In this document: one piece after another, positions 6,551 through 13,074 of the stretch
Position numbering within the stretch: the stretch's first letter is position 1
Layout of the letters: the number at the start of each line of letters is the position of its first letter
NCBI GenBank assembly: GCA_964387775.1
Contig: CAYLZO010000111.1
Span: 1-16,422, forward strand
Source: CAYLZO01 sp964387775
Lineage (GTDB): Bacteria; Chloroflexota; Anaerolineae; JAAYZQ01
Length of the DNA: 16,422 nt
Direction: 5' to 3'
Notes under the pieces: generated by a model
Told to the model about the DNA's origin: nothing
Database searches by the model: none
What the model saw: only the letters and a program-made list of their open reading frames with translations
Made by a program: the position numbers and the translations under genes

Positions 6551-7864
6551 ATGTCCGGCGAACAGATGCCCCTGAGCGACCGGGAACTGGAGATCTTGGA
6601 GTTGGTGACCACGGGGGCCACCAACCAGCAGGTCGCTGCGGATTTGTACATCAGCGTCAACACGGTCAAGGTCCACTTGCGCAACATCTATGCCAAGCTG
6701 GACGTCAACTCGCGCACCGAAGCGACGATGGTCGCCGTGCGCGAGGGCTGGATCGGCGTGCCGGGCCTGGAGGACGAAGCAGAGGACGGCACCGAACCCT
6801 TCCCCCCGGCCTTGCCCAGCCAGGGACGGTGGCCGCGGGTGGCGCTTGCCAAACGAGTGGCCCTGGTCGTGGCCAGCCTGCTGGCCGTCGCGGCGCTCTT
6901 TGTGCCTGCCGTTCTCCAAGGGCGCACCAACGGCCAGGATACCGACCCCATCCGCCAGGTCGCGCCGGCGTCGTTGCCCAACGATGCCAACACGCGCTGG
7001 CGCACCCGGGCCCAAATGCCCACGCCGCGCACCGACCTGGCCCTCGTGGCGGCCGACGGCTTGATCTATGCCATCGGGGGCTTTAGCAGCAGCGGCACTA
7101 CGGGCAAGGTCGAGATCTATGATCCAGAAGCCGATGCCTGGACCACCGGCCGGCCCAAGCCGACGCCGGCGGGTGCAGTGGCGGCGGCCGTGGTGGATGG
7201 GCTGATTTACGTGCCCGGGGGAATCGACGCCAACCTGGAGCCGAGTGACGTCCTGGAGGTCTATGACCCGGCAACCGGCCGCTGGGCAACCCGGGCCTCG
7301 ATGCCCGAAGCGCTGGGAGCCTACGCCCTGGCCGTTCTCGACGGGCAGCTTTTCGTCTTTGGCGGGCGGGGCGCGTCGGGCTATGTGGCGTCGGTCTATC
7401 GCTACGACCCGGCGACGGACCATTGGGAGACACGGGCGCCGATGACCGAGCCCCGGGGATTCCTTAGCGCGACGGTTCTGGGCAATCTCATCTACGTAGT
7501 GGGGGGCTTTGACGACGTCACCGAGTTCAATCGCTGTGACGCCTACGATCCGGCGACCGACAGTTGGACGCCCCGTGCGCCCATGACCCTGCGCCGGGGC
7601 GGGCTGGCCGTGGTGGCCGTTCGTGAGCAACTCTACGCCCTGGGCGGGGGGATGTCGGGCTACCTGGCCTTTAACGAGCGCTACGACCCCCGGACCAACA
7701 CCTGGACCCGCATCGAGACGCCCGTGGTCCAGCAGTGGCGCGGGCTGGGCGCGGCCTACGTTCAGCCCGACATCTATGCCATCGGCGGCTGGAACGAGGG
7801 CTATCTGAGCACCAATGAGGCCTACCAGGCCCTCATCCGCATCCAGATTCCCATCGGACCGTAG
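6551..7864 (+). CDS. Membrane-anchored LuxR-type HTH protein with six-bladed Kelch propeller
   Basis: A 437-residue protein. Residues 7-66 are a GerE/LuxR-type DNA-binding domain (LSDRELEILELVTTGATNQQ, then VNTVKVHLRNIYAKL). An acidic, proline-rich linker follows. Residues 102-122 are one transmembrane helix (RVALVVASLLAVAALFVPA). Residues 149-437 hold six Kelch repeats with W..R..MP, the hydrophobic-GG turn (YAIGGF, YVPGGI, FVFGGR, YVVGGF, YALGGG, YAIGGW) and YDP(A/E)(T/A) ends. That is enough for a complete propeller. The N-terminus would be cytoplasmic and the propeller outside, a ToxR/CadC-like layout in which the sensor binds an external ligand and the HTH acts at DNA. No receiver domain is present. 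AGGAGG lies 12 nt before the ATG, which is a long spacing. The signal and the targets are unknown. Confidence 0.85.
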   Translation: MSGEQMPLSDRELEILELVTTGATNQQVAADLYISVNTVKVHLRNIYAKLDVNSRTEATMVAVREGWIGVPGLEDEAEDGTEPFPPALPSQGRWPRVALAKRVALVVASLLAVAALFVPAVLQGRTNGQDTDPIRQVAPASLPNDANTRWRTRAQMPTPRTDLALVAADGLIYAIGGFSSSGTTGKVEIYDPEADAWTTGRPKPTPAGAVAAAVVDGLIYVPGGIDANLEPSDVLEVYDPATGRWATRASMPEALGAYALAVLDGQLFVFGGRGASGYVASVYRYDPATDHWETRAPMTEPRGFLSATVLGNLIYVVGGFDDVTEFNRCDAYDPATDSWTPRAPMTLRRGGLAVVAVREQLYALGGGMSGYLAFNERYDPRTNTWTRIETPVVQQWRGLGAAYVQPDIYAIGGWNEGYLSTNEAYQALIRIQIPIGP

Positions 7865-7927
7865 GTTGAGGATTAAGGTTGAGGGTTGAGGTTGAGAGGT
7901 TCAACCTTAACCTCATTCCTCAACCTC
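7865..7927. repeat. Degenerate heptamer (GTTGAGG-type) inverted repeat between convergent genes
   Basis: Units of roughly 7 bp related to GTTGAGG/ATTAAGG run rightward from the HTH-Kelch stop. They are then mirrored as CAACCTT/AACCTCA/CTCAACC. The right arm runs into the 3' end of rfbB, so the last codons of that gene (EVEE) are made of repeat sequence. The RNA could fold into a hairpin and act as a bidirectional terminator, although no U run follows. Confidence 0.65.
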
Positions 7928-8947
7928 AGCCAGGCGTTGGCCGTACCAGCGTTTGTAGTATTCCTTGTATGCCCCGCTTTTGATCTTGCGCCACCACCAT
8001 TCGTTATCCACGTACCACTGCACGGTCTTTTTGATGGCCCGCTCAAAGGTGTGGCGGCTCTCCCAGCCCAGGGCGCGGATCTTACTCACGTTCAGCGAGT
8101 AGCGGCGGTCGTGGCCGGGCCGGTCGGTGACGTGGCGGATGAGGCTGTGGGGCTTGCCCAGCAGGTCGAGGATGGCCCGGGCCATGACGATGTTCTCCGT
8201 CTCGGTACCGGTGCCCAGGTTGTAGACCTCGCCCAGCTCGCCCCGGTGCAGCACCACGTCGATGCCCTCGCAGTGGTCGAGCACGTACTGGTAATCGCGC
8301 ATCTGGCGGCCGTCGCCGTAGAGGGGCAGCGGCTCGTCGTCGATGGCGTTGGTCACGAACAGGGGCACCACCTTTTCCGGGTACTGGTACGGTCCGATGT
8401 TGTTCGAGCCGCGCGTGAGCGTCACCGGCGTGCCGTAGCTGTTGTGATAGGCCAGGCACATCAGGTCGCCGCCGGCTTTGCTGGCCGAGTAGGGGCTGCG
8501 GGCGTGGAGCGGGTCGCTCTCCAGCGAGGAGTGGCCCTCGGGGATGTCGCCATAGACCTCGTCGGTGCTGACCTGGTGGTAGCGCTCGACGCCGAACGCC
8601 TTGGCCGCCTCCAGCAACACGTAGGTGCCATAGACGTCGGTCTTGATAAAAGCGTCGGGCTCCAGCAGCGAGCGGTCGACGTGCGTCTCGGCGGCAAAGT
8701 TGACGATGATGTCGATGTCGTGGGCGCGCATGGCCGCCTCCACCACCGCCGCGTCGCAGATGTCGCCCTGGAGGAACGTGTAACGCTCCGGGTAGCGCTC
8801 GGCGACGTCTTTCAGGTTGTCCAGGTTGCCGGCGTAGGTCAGCTTGTCGAACACGACCAGCCGGTAGTCGGGGTATTTCTCCAGCGCGTAGCGCACAAAG
8901 TTGGAGCCGATAAAGCCGGCCCCGCCGGTGATAAGCAGATTCTTCAT
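7913..8947 (-). CDS. rfbB: dTDP-glucose 4,6-dehydratase (RmlB/RfbB)
   Basis: A 344-residue enzyme of the extended short-chain dehydrogenase family. It converts dTDP-glucose to dTDP-4-keto-6-deoxyglucose with bound NAD, a step toward dTDP-rhamnose and other deoxysugars. Visible motifs are TGGAGFIGSNF (7-17, dinucleotide binding), the catalytic T128-D129-E130 in STDEVYG, Y153 and K157 in YSASK, and NNIGPYQYPEK (182-192). The start at 8947 is set by MKNLLIT and by AAGGAG upstream on the minus strand. Its ATG overlaps the stop of the small Cys-rich gene (ATGA). The segment GDGRQMRDYQYVLDHC differs slightly from the usual GDGxxxRDWLYVxDHC but keeps the key residues. A nucleotidylyltransferase that could supply its substrate is encoded at 13075-14145. 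No epimerase or reductase gene is visible. Confidence 0.93.
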   Translation of the reverse strand: MKNLLITGGAGFIGSNFVRYALEKYPDYRLVVFDKLTYAGNLDNLKDVAERYPERYTFLQGDICDAAVVEAAMRAHDIDIIVNFAAETHVDRSLLEPDAFIKTDVYGTYVLLEAAKAFGVERYHQVSTDEVYGDIPEGHSSLESDPLHARSPYSASKAGGDLMCLAYHNSYGTPVTLTRGSNNIGPYQYPEKVVPLFVTNAIDDEPLPLYGDGRQMRDYQYVLDHCEGIDVVLHRGELGEVYNLGTGTETENIVMARAILDLLGKPHSLIRHVTDRPGHDRRYSLNVSKIRALGWESRHTFERAIKKTVQWYVDNEWWWRKIKSGAYKEYYKRWYGQRLAEVEE

Positions 8948-9141
8948 GGATTTGGTTTCTCCTTCGAGTCGATACGATTTTGGTCGATGTAGGCCCACAG
9001 CTCCCTGCCCTGCAAATGACTCACTTCAGCCAGGCACTCGTCGCAGACCTGGTCCTGGGGCAGGACAAAATCACTGCAGAAGCGGCTGAAGGGCTTGCCG
9101 CACAGTAGACACTCAAAGTCTCGCTCGGCTAGGATCGGCAT
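8944..9141 (-). CDS. Small Cys-rich (zinc-ribbon-like) protein coupled to rfbB
   Basis: A 65-residue protein with a strong ribosome site (GGGAGGAG, about 5 nt before the ATG). Its stop overlaps the rfbB start in an ATGA, which points to translational coupling. Cysteines 11 and 14 (CLLC) and 33 and 36 (CDEC), plus Cys22, suggest a zinc ribbon. The rest is charged and has no membrane segment. No family with a known role is recognised. The firm ribosome site and the overlap make it a real gene. A structural or regulatory role beside deoxysugar synthesis is only a guess. Confidence 0.7.
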   Translation of the reverse strand: MPILAERDFECLLCGKPFSRFCSDFVLPQDQVCDECLAEVSHLQGRELWAYIDQNRIDSKEKPNP

Positions 9142-9198
9142 GGTTTCTCCTCCCGTTGCGCCAGATCGCGCTCAGATCGTTCCTCGTGCCGCCCGAGC

Positions 9199-9322
9199 CT
9201 ACCTCACGATTTCCTCGATCTGGCCCAGGTGGCTTTCGTCGTGCATCAAGCCCAGCACAAAGCGGCCGATGGCGTTCACCGGCGGCCGGTCCGGCCATAC
9301 CTCGTAGTTCTGTCGCCGAGCT
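9199..9322 (-). pseudogene. DinB-like (DinB_2-type) gene fragment, C-terminal end only
   Basis: Read on the minus strand, the frame ending in TAG at 9199-9201 gives RQNYEVWPDRPPVNAIGRF and then VLGLMHDESHLGQIEEIVR. The HDxxHLGQIEEI ending is typical of the DinB/YfiT-like four-helix family, in which the His residues bind metal. Nothing upstream completes the protein: the frame runs into the radical SAM tail copy at 9323-9388. It is therefore a truncated remnant of about 40 residues, not a working gene. Confidence 0.6.
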
Positions 9323-9388
9323 CCCCCCCACCAACCGCCGCACCCGCCGCATCACCTTGTCCGGCCGTACCCACTTGATCGACAGCCT
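9323..9388 (-). pseudogene. Radical SAM 3'-end copy R1
   Basis: Beginning directly after the antitoxin stop codon (9389-9391), the minus strand reads LSIKWVRPDKVMRRVRRLVGG. This matches the C-terminus of the intact radical SAM gene (GRYARPDKVLRRVREMVSG). The copy has no start and is fused to the DinB-like fragment. It is one of three such tails in the toxin-antitoxin region. Confidence 0.7.
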
Positions 9389-9637
9389 CTACTCCAAGTC
9401 CAGTTTCTCTCTTACCTGATGAAGCGTGTACCTCTTTGGATCATACGACCTTTGAGTCAAGAAACTCATCAGGTCTTGGTTATGTCTCACCAATTCTATC
9501 TCATCATCGAGATCGCCAACTTCTGCAAGAACGAACTCCTGTCCTTCCCCTGTGATCAGAATGAGATTGTCCTCACTTGCCAGGGCCAAGAGTTCCACAA
9601 GACTTGGCGGTTCTTTCGTAAGCTTGACTGTCTTCAT
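9389..9637 (-). CDS. Antitoxin of the RelE/ParE-type module
   Basis: An 82-residue, acidic, soluble protein whose ATG overlaps the toxin stop (ATGA, 9634-9637), so the pair is translationally coupled. It reads MKTVKLTKEPPSLVELLALA, then ITGEGQEFVLAEVGDLDDEI and a helical end QRSYDPKRYTLHQVREKL. This resembles small Phd-like antitoxins that follow RelE/ParE toxins in environmental bacteria. It would neutralise the toxin by direct binding and may repress the pair. The assignment rests on its size, its acidity and its coupling to a clear toxin. Confidence 0.7.
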   Translation of the reverse strand: MKTVKLTKEPPSLVELLALASEDNLILITGEGQEFVLAEVGDLDDEIELVRHNQDLMSFLTQRSYDPKRYTLHQVREKLDLE

Positions 9638-9927
9638 AACACAAACTCCCTTCCGCGGATGAACAGCTTGTTGTGCTCTTTCCAGCCGACGGCCTTGATC
9701 GTTACTAAATTGCTTTCCACGTCAACCTCGTAGAACACTCGATATTTGCCGGCTCTCATCTCCCACTCTGAGAGGTCGTTGGGGCGTAGGGGCTTTCTGT
9801 TTCTCGTCGTCGTCAGCGGCGCTGCCAGGAGCTTTCTTTCAATCTCGTCCAGAATTCGCTTCTGCTCGTCCTTCCTCAGGTGCTGCAAGTCGCCGAGGGC
9901 GCTATGTGTGATTCCGAGTTCGAACAT
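9634..9927 (-). CDS. RelE/ParE-family toxin
   Basis: A 97-residue basic protein with the RelE/ParE fold pattern: MFELGITHSALGDLQHLRKD at the N-terminus, then KPLRPNDLSEWEMRAGKYRV and a closing strand with VTIKAVGWKEHNKLFIRG. RelE members cut mRNA on the ribosome and ParE members poison gyrase; the sequence alone does not decide which. The ATG at 9927 lies 4 nt after the TGA of radical SAM tail copy R2. The GAGGGGG inside that copy serves as its ribosome site. The gene is AT-richer than the surrounding chromosome, consistent with transfer. Confidence 0.8.
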   Translation of the reverse strand: MFELGITHSALGDLQHLRKDEQKRILDEIERKLLAAPLTTTRNRKPLRPNDLSEWEMRAGKYRVFYEVDVESNLVTIKAVGWKEHNKLFIRGREFVL

Positions 9928-9931
9928 CCCA

Positions 9932-10006
9932 TCACCCCCTCACCACCCGCCGCACCCGCCGCACACCTTGTCCGGCCGGGCGTAGCGGCCCCACAGGTAG
10001 CGCGCC
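9932..10006 (-). pseudogene. Radical SAM 3'-end copy R2
   Basis: The 43 bases at 9965-10007 are identical to 11648-11690 in the intact radical SAM gene, coding ARYLWGRYARPDKV. A one-base deletion follows, and the downstream reading VRRVVRG ends in TGA at 9932-9934. The copy begins directly after the stop of the antitoxin at 10007-10249 and ends 4 nt before the RelE/ParE-type toxin. Confidence 0.85.
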
Positions 10007-10249
10007 CTATATCCCTTTGTCCTGATGGGCCGATACCTTGCTGGTGCTCCTATCTGCGACTTCAACCAATAATCGCAAGGCAGTATTCACCGCTTCCGAG
10101 TCTGGGAACACCTCGGCGACATCCGGCGCCAAGACCACCACGTTGCTGCCTTGGGCAAATCGCTCTACATATTTCCCGCGCACACCCTGACTAAAGTCAT
10201 AGTGCTCCAACATATCAGGATCGCGCTCAGATTCAACTTGCTTCTTCAT
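10007..10249 (-). CDS. Antitoxin paired with the BrnT-like toxin
   Basis: An 80-residue protein starting at MKKQVESERDPDMLEHYDFS (10249). This start overlaps the toxin end by 17 nt; the longer frame to 10324 lies within the toxin. YDFSQGVRGKYVERFAQGSN, then VVVLAPDVAEVFPDSEAVN and ALRLLVEVA, form a pattern that recurs in small antitoxins found after toxins of several families. It is not the ribbon-helix-helix BrnA type. It would bind the toxin. The role is inferred from the pattern and the gene coupling. Confidence 0.75.
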   Translation of the reverse strand: MKKQVESERDPDMLEHYDFSQGVRGKYVERFAQGSNVVVLAPDVAEVFPDSEAVNTALRLLVEVADRSTSKVSAHQDKGI

Positions 10250-10514
10250 AAGTCTTCCTTTCGTGTGCGTTAGCCACACGCGCACTGATAATGCGAATGG
10301 TGTCCTCCCAGTCAGTATGCACAACGACCAATAGCCGCCGCTGAAGCGACTGCCCGACGATGATGAACCGGTCTTCGGTTTCTGAGTGCAGTGGGTCGGG
10401 GATGGTGGACGAGAGCGAGTCGTTGAATACGGTTGCTGCCTCTTCGAAAGTCACACCGTGCTTGCGCCGATTGGTTCTGGCTTTGACCGGATCCCATTCT
10501 ACGGTTACTTTCAT
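10233..10514 (-). CDS. brnT: BrnT-family ribonuclease toxin (DUF497)
   Basis: A 93-residue protein with the BrnT signature: VEWDPVKARTNRRKHGVTFEE at the N-terminus, VFNDSL, ETEDRFIIVGQS, and RIISARVANAHERKTYEEA at the end. BrnT has a RelE-like fold and cuts RNA. The start at 10514 has AGGAG about 13 nt upstream, which is long. Its partner antitoxin follows with an overlap. Radical SAM tail copy R3 lies 67 nt upstream. Base composition is lower in GC than the flanking genes. Confidence 0.85.
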   Translation of the reverse strand: MKVTVEWDPVKARTNRRKHGVTFEEAATVFNDSLSSTIPDPLHSETEDRFIIVGQSLQRRLLVVVHTDWEDTIRIISARVANAHERKTYEEAS

Positions 10515-10581
10515 TATTGCACGCTTTCTCCTGCTGGCAAGACCCTCTTCCGTGACCGGGTTTGAACGAGGCGACGAGCAC

Positions 10582-10674
10582 TCACCCCCCCACCACCCGC
10601 CGCAGTCGCCGCACCGCCTTGTCCGGCCGGGGGTAGCGCTCCCACAGGCACTGCGCCTGCCGCTGCGCCCCGTT
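10582..10674 (-). pseudogene. Radical SAM 3'-end copy R3 (diverged)
   Basis: The minus strand reads NGAQRQAQCLWERYPRPDKA, then VRRLRRVVGG and TGA at 10582-10584. This aligns residue for residue with the end of the intact gene (NAARRRARYLWGRYARPDKVLRRVREMVSG). Its divergence from R2 suggests a different paralogue or an older event. There is no start codon and no upstream homology. The bases from 10675 to 10777, up to the Phd-like antitoxin, show nothing recognisable. Confidence 0.75.
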
Positions 10675-10777
10675 GGCGCAAGTGTGCGCCAGAAGTCACC
10701 GCCGCTGATCAGAGCCGCCGATTCTCATACAAGGCTTGGTCGGCGACCATGGAGCCAGTAGTCCTCGGCAAGGCCAT

Positions 10778-11017
10778 TCAAGGTGTTTTTGAATGCGTTC
10801 TTCTACTCTCGCGAATGAACTGCACAATCTCAGCCGTCGTGACGTCCAAGTCTACGCCCTCAACATCTAGTGGAGAGCCTGCCTTTTGCTCCGGTTTGAT
10901 TATGAAGGTTTGCCCATCCTTGCGCTTTACTCTGACCTCACCCTCTTGGACTGCCAGGTCCAACAGTGAAGCCAGATTTTGTCTGGCCTCCGTGTAAGTA
11001 TAGACAGCGCCCATCAT
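10778..11017 (-). CDS. Phd/YefM-like antitoxin of the PIN module
   Basis: A 79-residue protein beginning MMGAVYTYTEARQNLASLLD and followed by a VRVKRKDGQTFIIKPE strand pair, the usual Phd/YefM DNA-binding N-terminus. The acidic tail (EGVDLDVTTAEIVQFIRESR) would wrap the toxin. Its start overlaps the toxin stop (ATGA at 11014-11017); a second ATG follows at once. It probably binds the inverted repeat in the toxin promoter to repress the pair. The antitoxin comes second, which is the reverse of most VapBC pairs. Confidence 0.8.
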   Translation of the reverse strand: MMGAVYTYTEARQNLASLLDLAVQEGEVRVKRKDGQTFIIKPEQKAGSPLDVEGVDLDVTTAEIVQFIRESRRTHSKTP

Positions 11018-11409
11018 GTCACCTCTACTACTTTCACTCTCATTCGTTTGGCCGAGTCTACCAGATTCCTATCCAGAGAAATCAAGGGAGACCTGTATTT
11101 GAGTGCGCATCGTATGAGATACGCATCATACGCATAGATACGTGACGTTTCGGCTATCTCCAGTGACTGTTCCAATTCCACATCAACGAACCTAATGGGA
11201 ATCTTGCTGTATGCCTGGATCGCCTTCAAAGCTTGCTCCAGTGTGACCCTACTCCGCTTGAGCATAGCTGAAAACGCATTGCCAATTTCCCAATGAACGG
11301 AACGGGGCGCAAGCAAATCTGCTCCCTGGGTGAGCCTGAGCAACGCGTCTTTCTCTGGCTCGTTGGCAATGACGGCGATGATAACAGATGTATCCACCAC
11401 CAAATTCAC
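11014..11409 (-). CDS. vapC: PIN-domain ribonuclease toxin (VapC-like)
   Basis: A 131-residue protein. The GTG at 11409 is chosen because GGAAGGAG lies 7 nt before it and because VapC proteins begin as here (MNLVVDTSVI). The ATG at 11433 would put that ribosome site inside the gene. The PIN acidic residues are D6 (VVDTS), E41 (HWEIGNAF), D95 (YAYDAYLI) and D113 (ISLDRNL), so the metal-binding active site looks complete. PIN toxins cut tRNA or rRNA. The gene is led by its own promoter and is coupled to a Phd-like antitoxin. Confidence 0.87.
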   Translation of the reverse strand: MNLVVDTSVIIAVIANEPEKDALLRLTQGADLLAPRSVHWEIGNAFSAMLKRSRVTLEQALKAIQAYSKIPIRFVDVELEQSLEIAETSRIYAYDAYLIRCALKYRSPLISLDRNLVDSAKRMRVKVVEVT

Positions 11410-11439
11410 GATCCTTCTCCTTCCAGGCACCATAACAGT

Positions 11440-11453
11440 TGTACAGTGGTACA
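11440..11453. promoter_or_regulatory. Candidate operator of the PIN toxin-antitoxin pair
   Basis: The inverted repeat TGTAC-AGTG-GTACA lies immediately downstream of the -10. It is placed where a Phd-like antitoxin could block transcription. The arms are only 5 bp, so the call is tentative. Confidence 0.4.
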
Positions 11454-11456
11454 GCT

Positions 11457-11485
11457 ATTATAGCTTTCCTGGTGTCATTGTGCAA
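11457..11485 (-). promoter_or_regulatory. Sigma-70-type promoter of the PIN toxin-antitoxin pair
   Basis: On the minus strand there is TTGCAC (11480-11485), a 17-nt spacer and a perfect TATAAT (11457-11462). Transcription would start near 11450, about 40 nt before the GTG. The remaining bases up to the radical SAM stop (11486-11613) hold nothing recognisable. Confidence 0.75.
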
Positions 11486-11613
11486 ATCACACGTTGTGGC
11501 TTGAGCGACCGGGAAGTCTAACCAGGCTTGCCCCTCCCAAGATTTCTGGTCATGCCCGATTGTCTCCTGCGGGGGCTAGGCGTTGTTGATGGTCCTCCAG
11601 GAGCAAAGAGACC

Positions 11614-13002
11614 TCATCCTGAAACCATTTCCCGCACCCGCCGCAGCACCTTGTCCGGCCGGGCGTAGCGGCCCCACAGGTAGCGCGCCCGCCGCCGCGC
11701 CGCGTTGAGTGGTTTCCGCTTTTGGCTCTCCTTCAGCGCCCACTGCAAAAACTCGGGGTCCTGGCCCTTGACCTTGACGTCCCACGGATTGCGCCGGTAC
11801 TGGTCGTGGCTCGTGATGAGACTCAGGCCGTGCTCGACGCAGTAATCGTACAGGTCGCTGCCGGGATGGGGCGTGTAAAAAGCCGGGCTGTACCAGTCGG
11901 GGTCGATCTCTTTCAGCATCGAGATCGTATCCCGCACCTCCTCCTTCGTCTCGGTGGGCAGGCCCAGCATATAGTTGGCCCAGATCTTGACGCCGTGCTT
12001 GCGGCAGACGCGGGCCGCCGCCAGGTTCGTCTCCCGCTTGGTGCCCTTGCGCAAGAATCTGAGCACGCGGTCGTTGCCGCTCTCAAAGCCGATGAAATAG
12101 CCCTTCAGTCCCACCTCGGCCATGCGCTGCACCATGTCCTCGTTCTTGACCAGGAGGTCGGCCCGGCTCTGGCAGAAGAAGGGCTGGCTGAAACCCTCGG
12201 CCTCGTACAGGTCGCAGAATTCGAGCACCCACTCGCGGTTCTCGGTCAGGCAGTCGTCGTGGAACATGAAACTGGCAAAGTCGTACTCGTCGCGCAGTTG
12301 CTTCAGCTCGGCGACGATGTTGGCCGGGCTTCGCTTGCGCACCTGCCGCCCGAAAATCATCCGCTCGGCGGGCTGGCAAAAGTTGCAGTTGTACTTGCAC
12401 CCCCGCCCGGCGATGATGGTCAAAAAGGGCGCCGGCAGGTCGGGCACAAAGGGCACCTCGGGCGAATCGAGCTCGTAGCCGTACTTGCGCCACTCGTCCA
12501 AAAAGAGCGCCCGGTCGGGGAAGGGCAGCGCGCCCAGGTCGGGCATCTCGCCTTCCAGGACGCGGCTCTCGGGGCGGCGGCCGGCCTGCAGCTCGCCCAG
12601 CAGCCAGGGGAACGTCACCTCGCCCTCCCGCGTGACGATGTAGTCAAAGTGCGGGATCCCGGCCACCTCCTCGACCATGATCGTCGGGTGCGGCCCGCCG
12701 ACCACGACGACCGTCTCGGGCAGCGTCTCTTTGACCAGGCGCGCCGCCTCGGTGGCCGGGTTGTAATCGACGCTCATCATCGTCAACGCCGCCACGTCGG
12801 GCCGCCGGCGTAATAACTCCTCGCGGAACGCCTCCCAGCCCGACAGCGCCCGCAGGTCGATCAGGTCGATCTCAAAGCCCTGGGCCTTGGTCGCGCTGGA
12901 CAGGTGGGCCAGGCCGTGGCTCACCCAGCCGGCCTCCATGCCCCGGCCCAGGCTCTCGAATCCATACCCGGCGATGCCGGGGTAGATCAGACTCGTCTTC
13001 AT
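11614..13002 (-). CDS. B12-binding-type radical SAM protein
   Basis: A 462-residue protein from MKTSLIYPG (13002, with AGAG 8 nt upstream); ATGs at 13008 and 13056 are also in frame. Residues 1-140 resemble the cobalamin-binding domain found in class B radical SAM enzymes (LSSATKAQGFEIDLIDL, VVVVGGPHPTIMVEEV, YIVTREGE). The radical SAM core follows, with IIAGRGCKYNCNFCQ, where C202, C206 and C209 hold the 4Fe-4S cluster. FESGNDRVLRFLRKGT and NYMLGLPTET are further core motifs. Substrates in this family range from lipids to cofactors and are not predictable here. It lies downstream of the sugar nucleotidylyltransferase, after a long palindrome. Its last 30 codons are the source of the tail copies R1-R3. 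Confidence 0.87.
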   Translation of the reverse strand: MKTSLIYPGIAGYGFESLGRGMEAGWVSHGLAHLSSATKAQGFEIDLIDLRALSGWEAFREELLRRRPDVAALTMMSVDYNPATEAARLVKETLPETVVVVGGPHPTIMVEEVAGIPHFDYIVTREGEVTFPWLLGELQAGRRPESRVLEGEMPDLGALPFPDRALFLDEWRKYGYELDSPEVPFVPDLPAPFLTIIAGRGCKYNCNFCQPAERMIFGRQVRKRSPANIVAELKQLRDEYDFASFMFHDDCLTENREWVLEFCDLYEAEGFSQPFFCQSRADLLVKNEDMVQRMAEVGLKGYFIGFESGNDRVLRFLRKGTKRETNLAAARVCRKHGVKIWANYMLGLPTETKEEVRDTISMLKEIDPDWYSPAFYTPHPGSDLYDYCVEHGLSLITSHDQYRRNPWDVKVKGQDPEFLQWALKESQKRKPLNAARRRARYLWGRYARPDKVLRRVREMVSG

Positions 13003-13023
13003 TTGCATTACTCTAACCTGATT

Positions 13024-13074
13024 CGTATTCCGTATTGCGTAAGCACGGACACGCAATACGGAATACGCAATACG
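13024..13074. repeat. Heptamer-based perfect inverted repeat
   Basis: A 17-bp perfect stem (13024-13040 with 13051-13067) closes a 10-nt loop, and ACGCAATACG is repeated once more at 13065-13074. The arms consist of 7-bp units ATTCCGT and ATTGCGT. It fills the gap between two minus-strand genes. No U run follows, so it is not a typical terminator. Confidence 0.85.

Noticed and set aside
6290..7630. 446-codon minus-strand frame opposite the HTH-Kelch gene
   Set aside because: It spans two genes, is rich in Arg, Gly and His, and has no domain; the plus-strand gene explains the conservation pattern.
7886..8992. 368-codon plus-strand frame opposite rfbB
   Set aside because: It is low-complexity and Val/Ala-rich; rfbB motifs on the other strand are unambiguous.
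9323..10674. Integron attC-type recombination sites between the toxin-antitoxin cassettes
   Set aside because: The repeats are coding tails of a radical SAM gene with no visible attC core or paired boxes, and no integrase is in the window.
9936..11700. CRISPR-like spaced repeats
   Set aside because: The repeats are few, imperfect, coding in origin and separated by whole genes.
11722..12813. 363-codon plus-strand frame opposite the radical SAM gene
   Set aside because: It is a shadow of the radical SAM gene, with no ribosome site and no domain.
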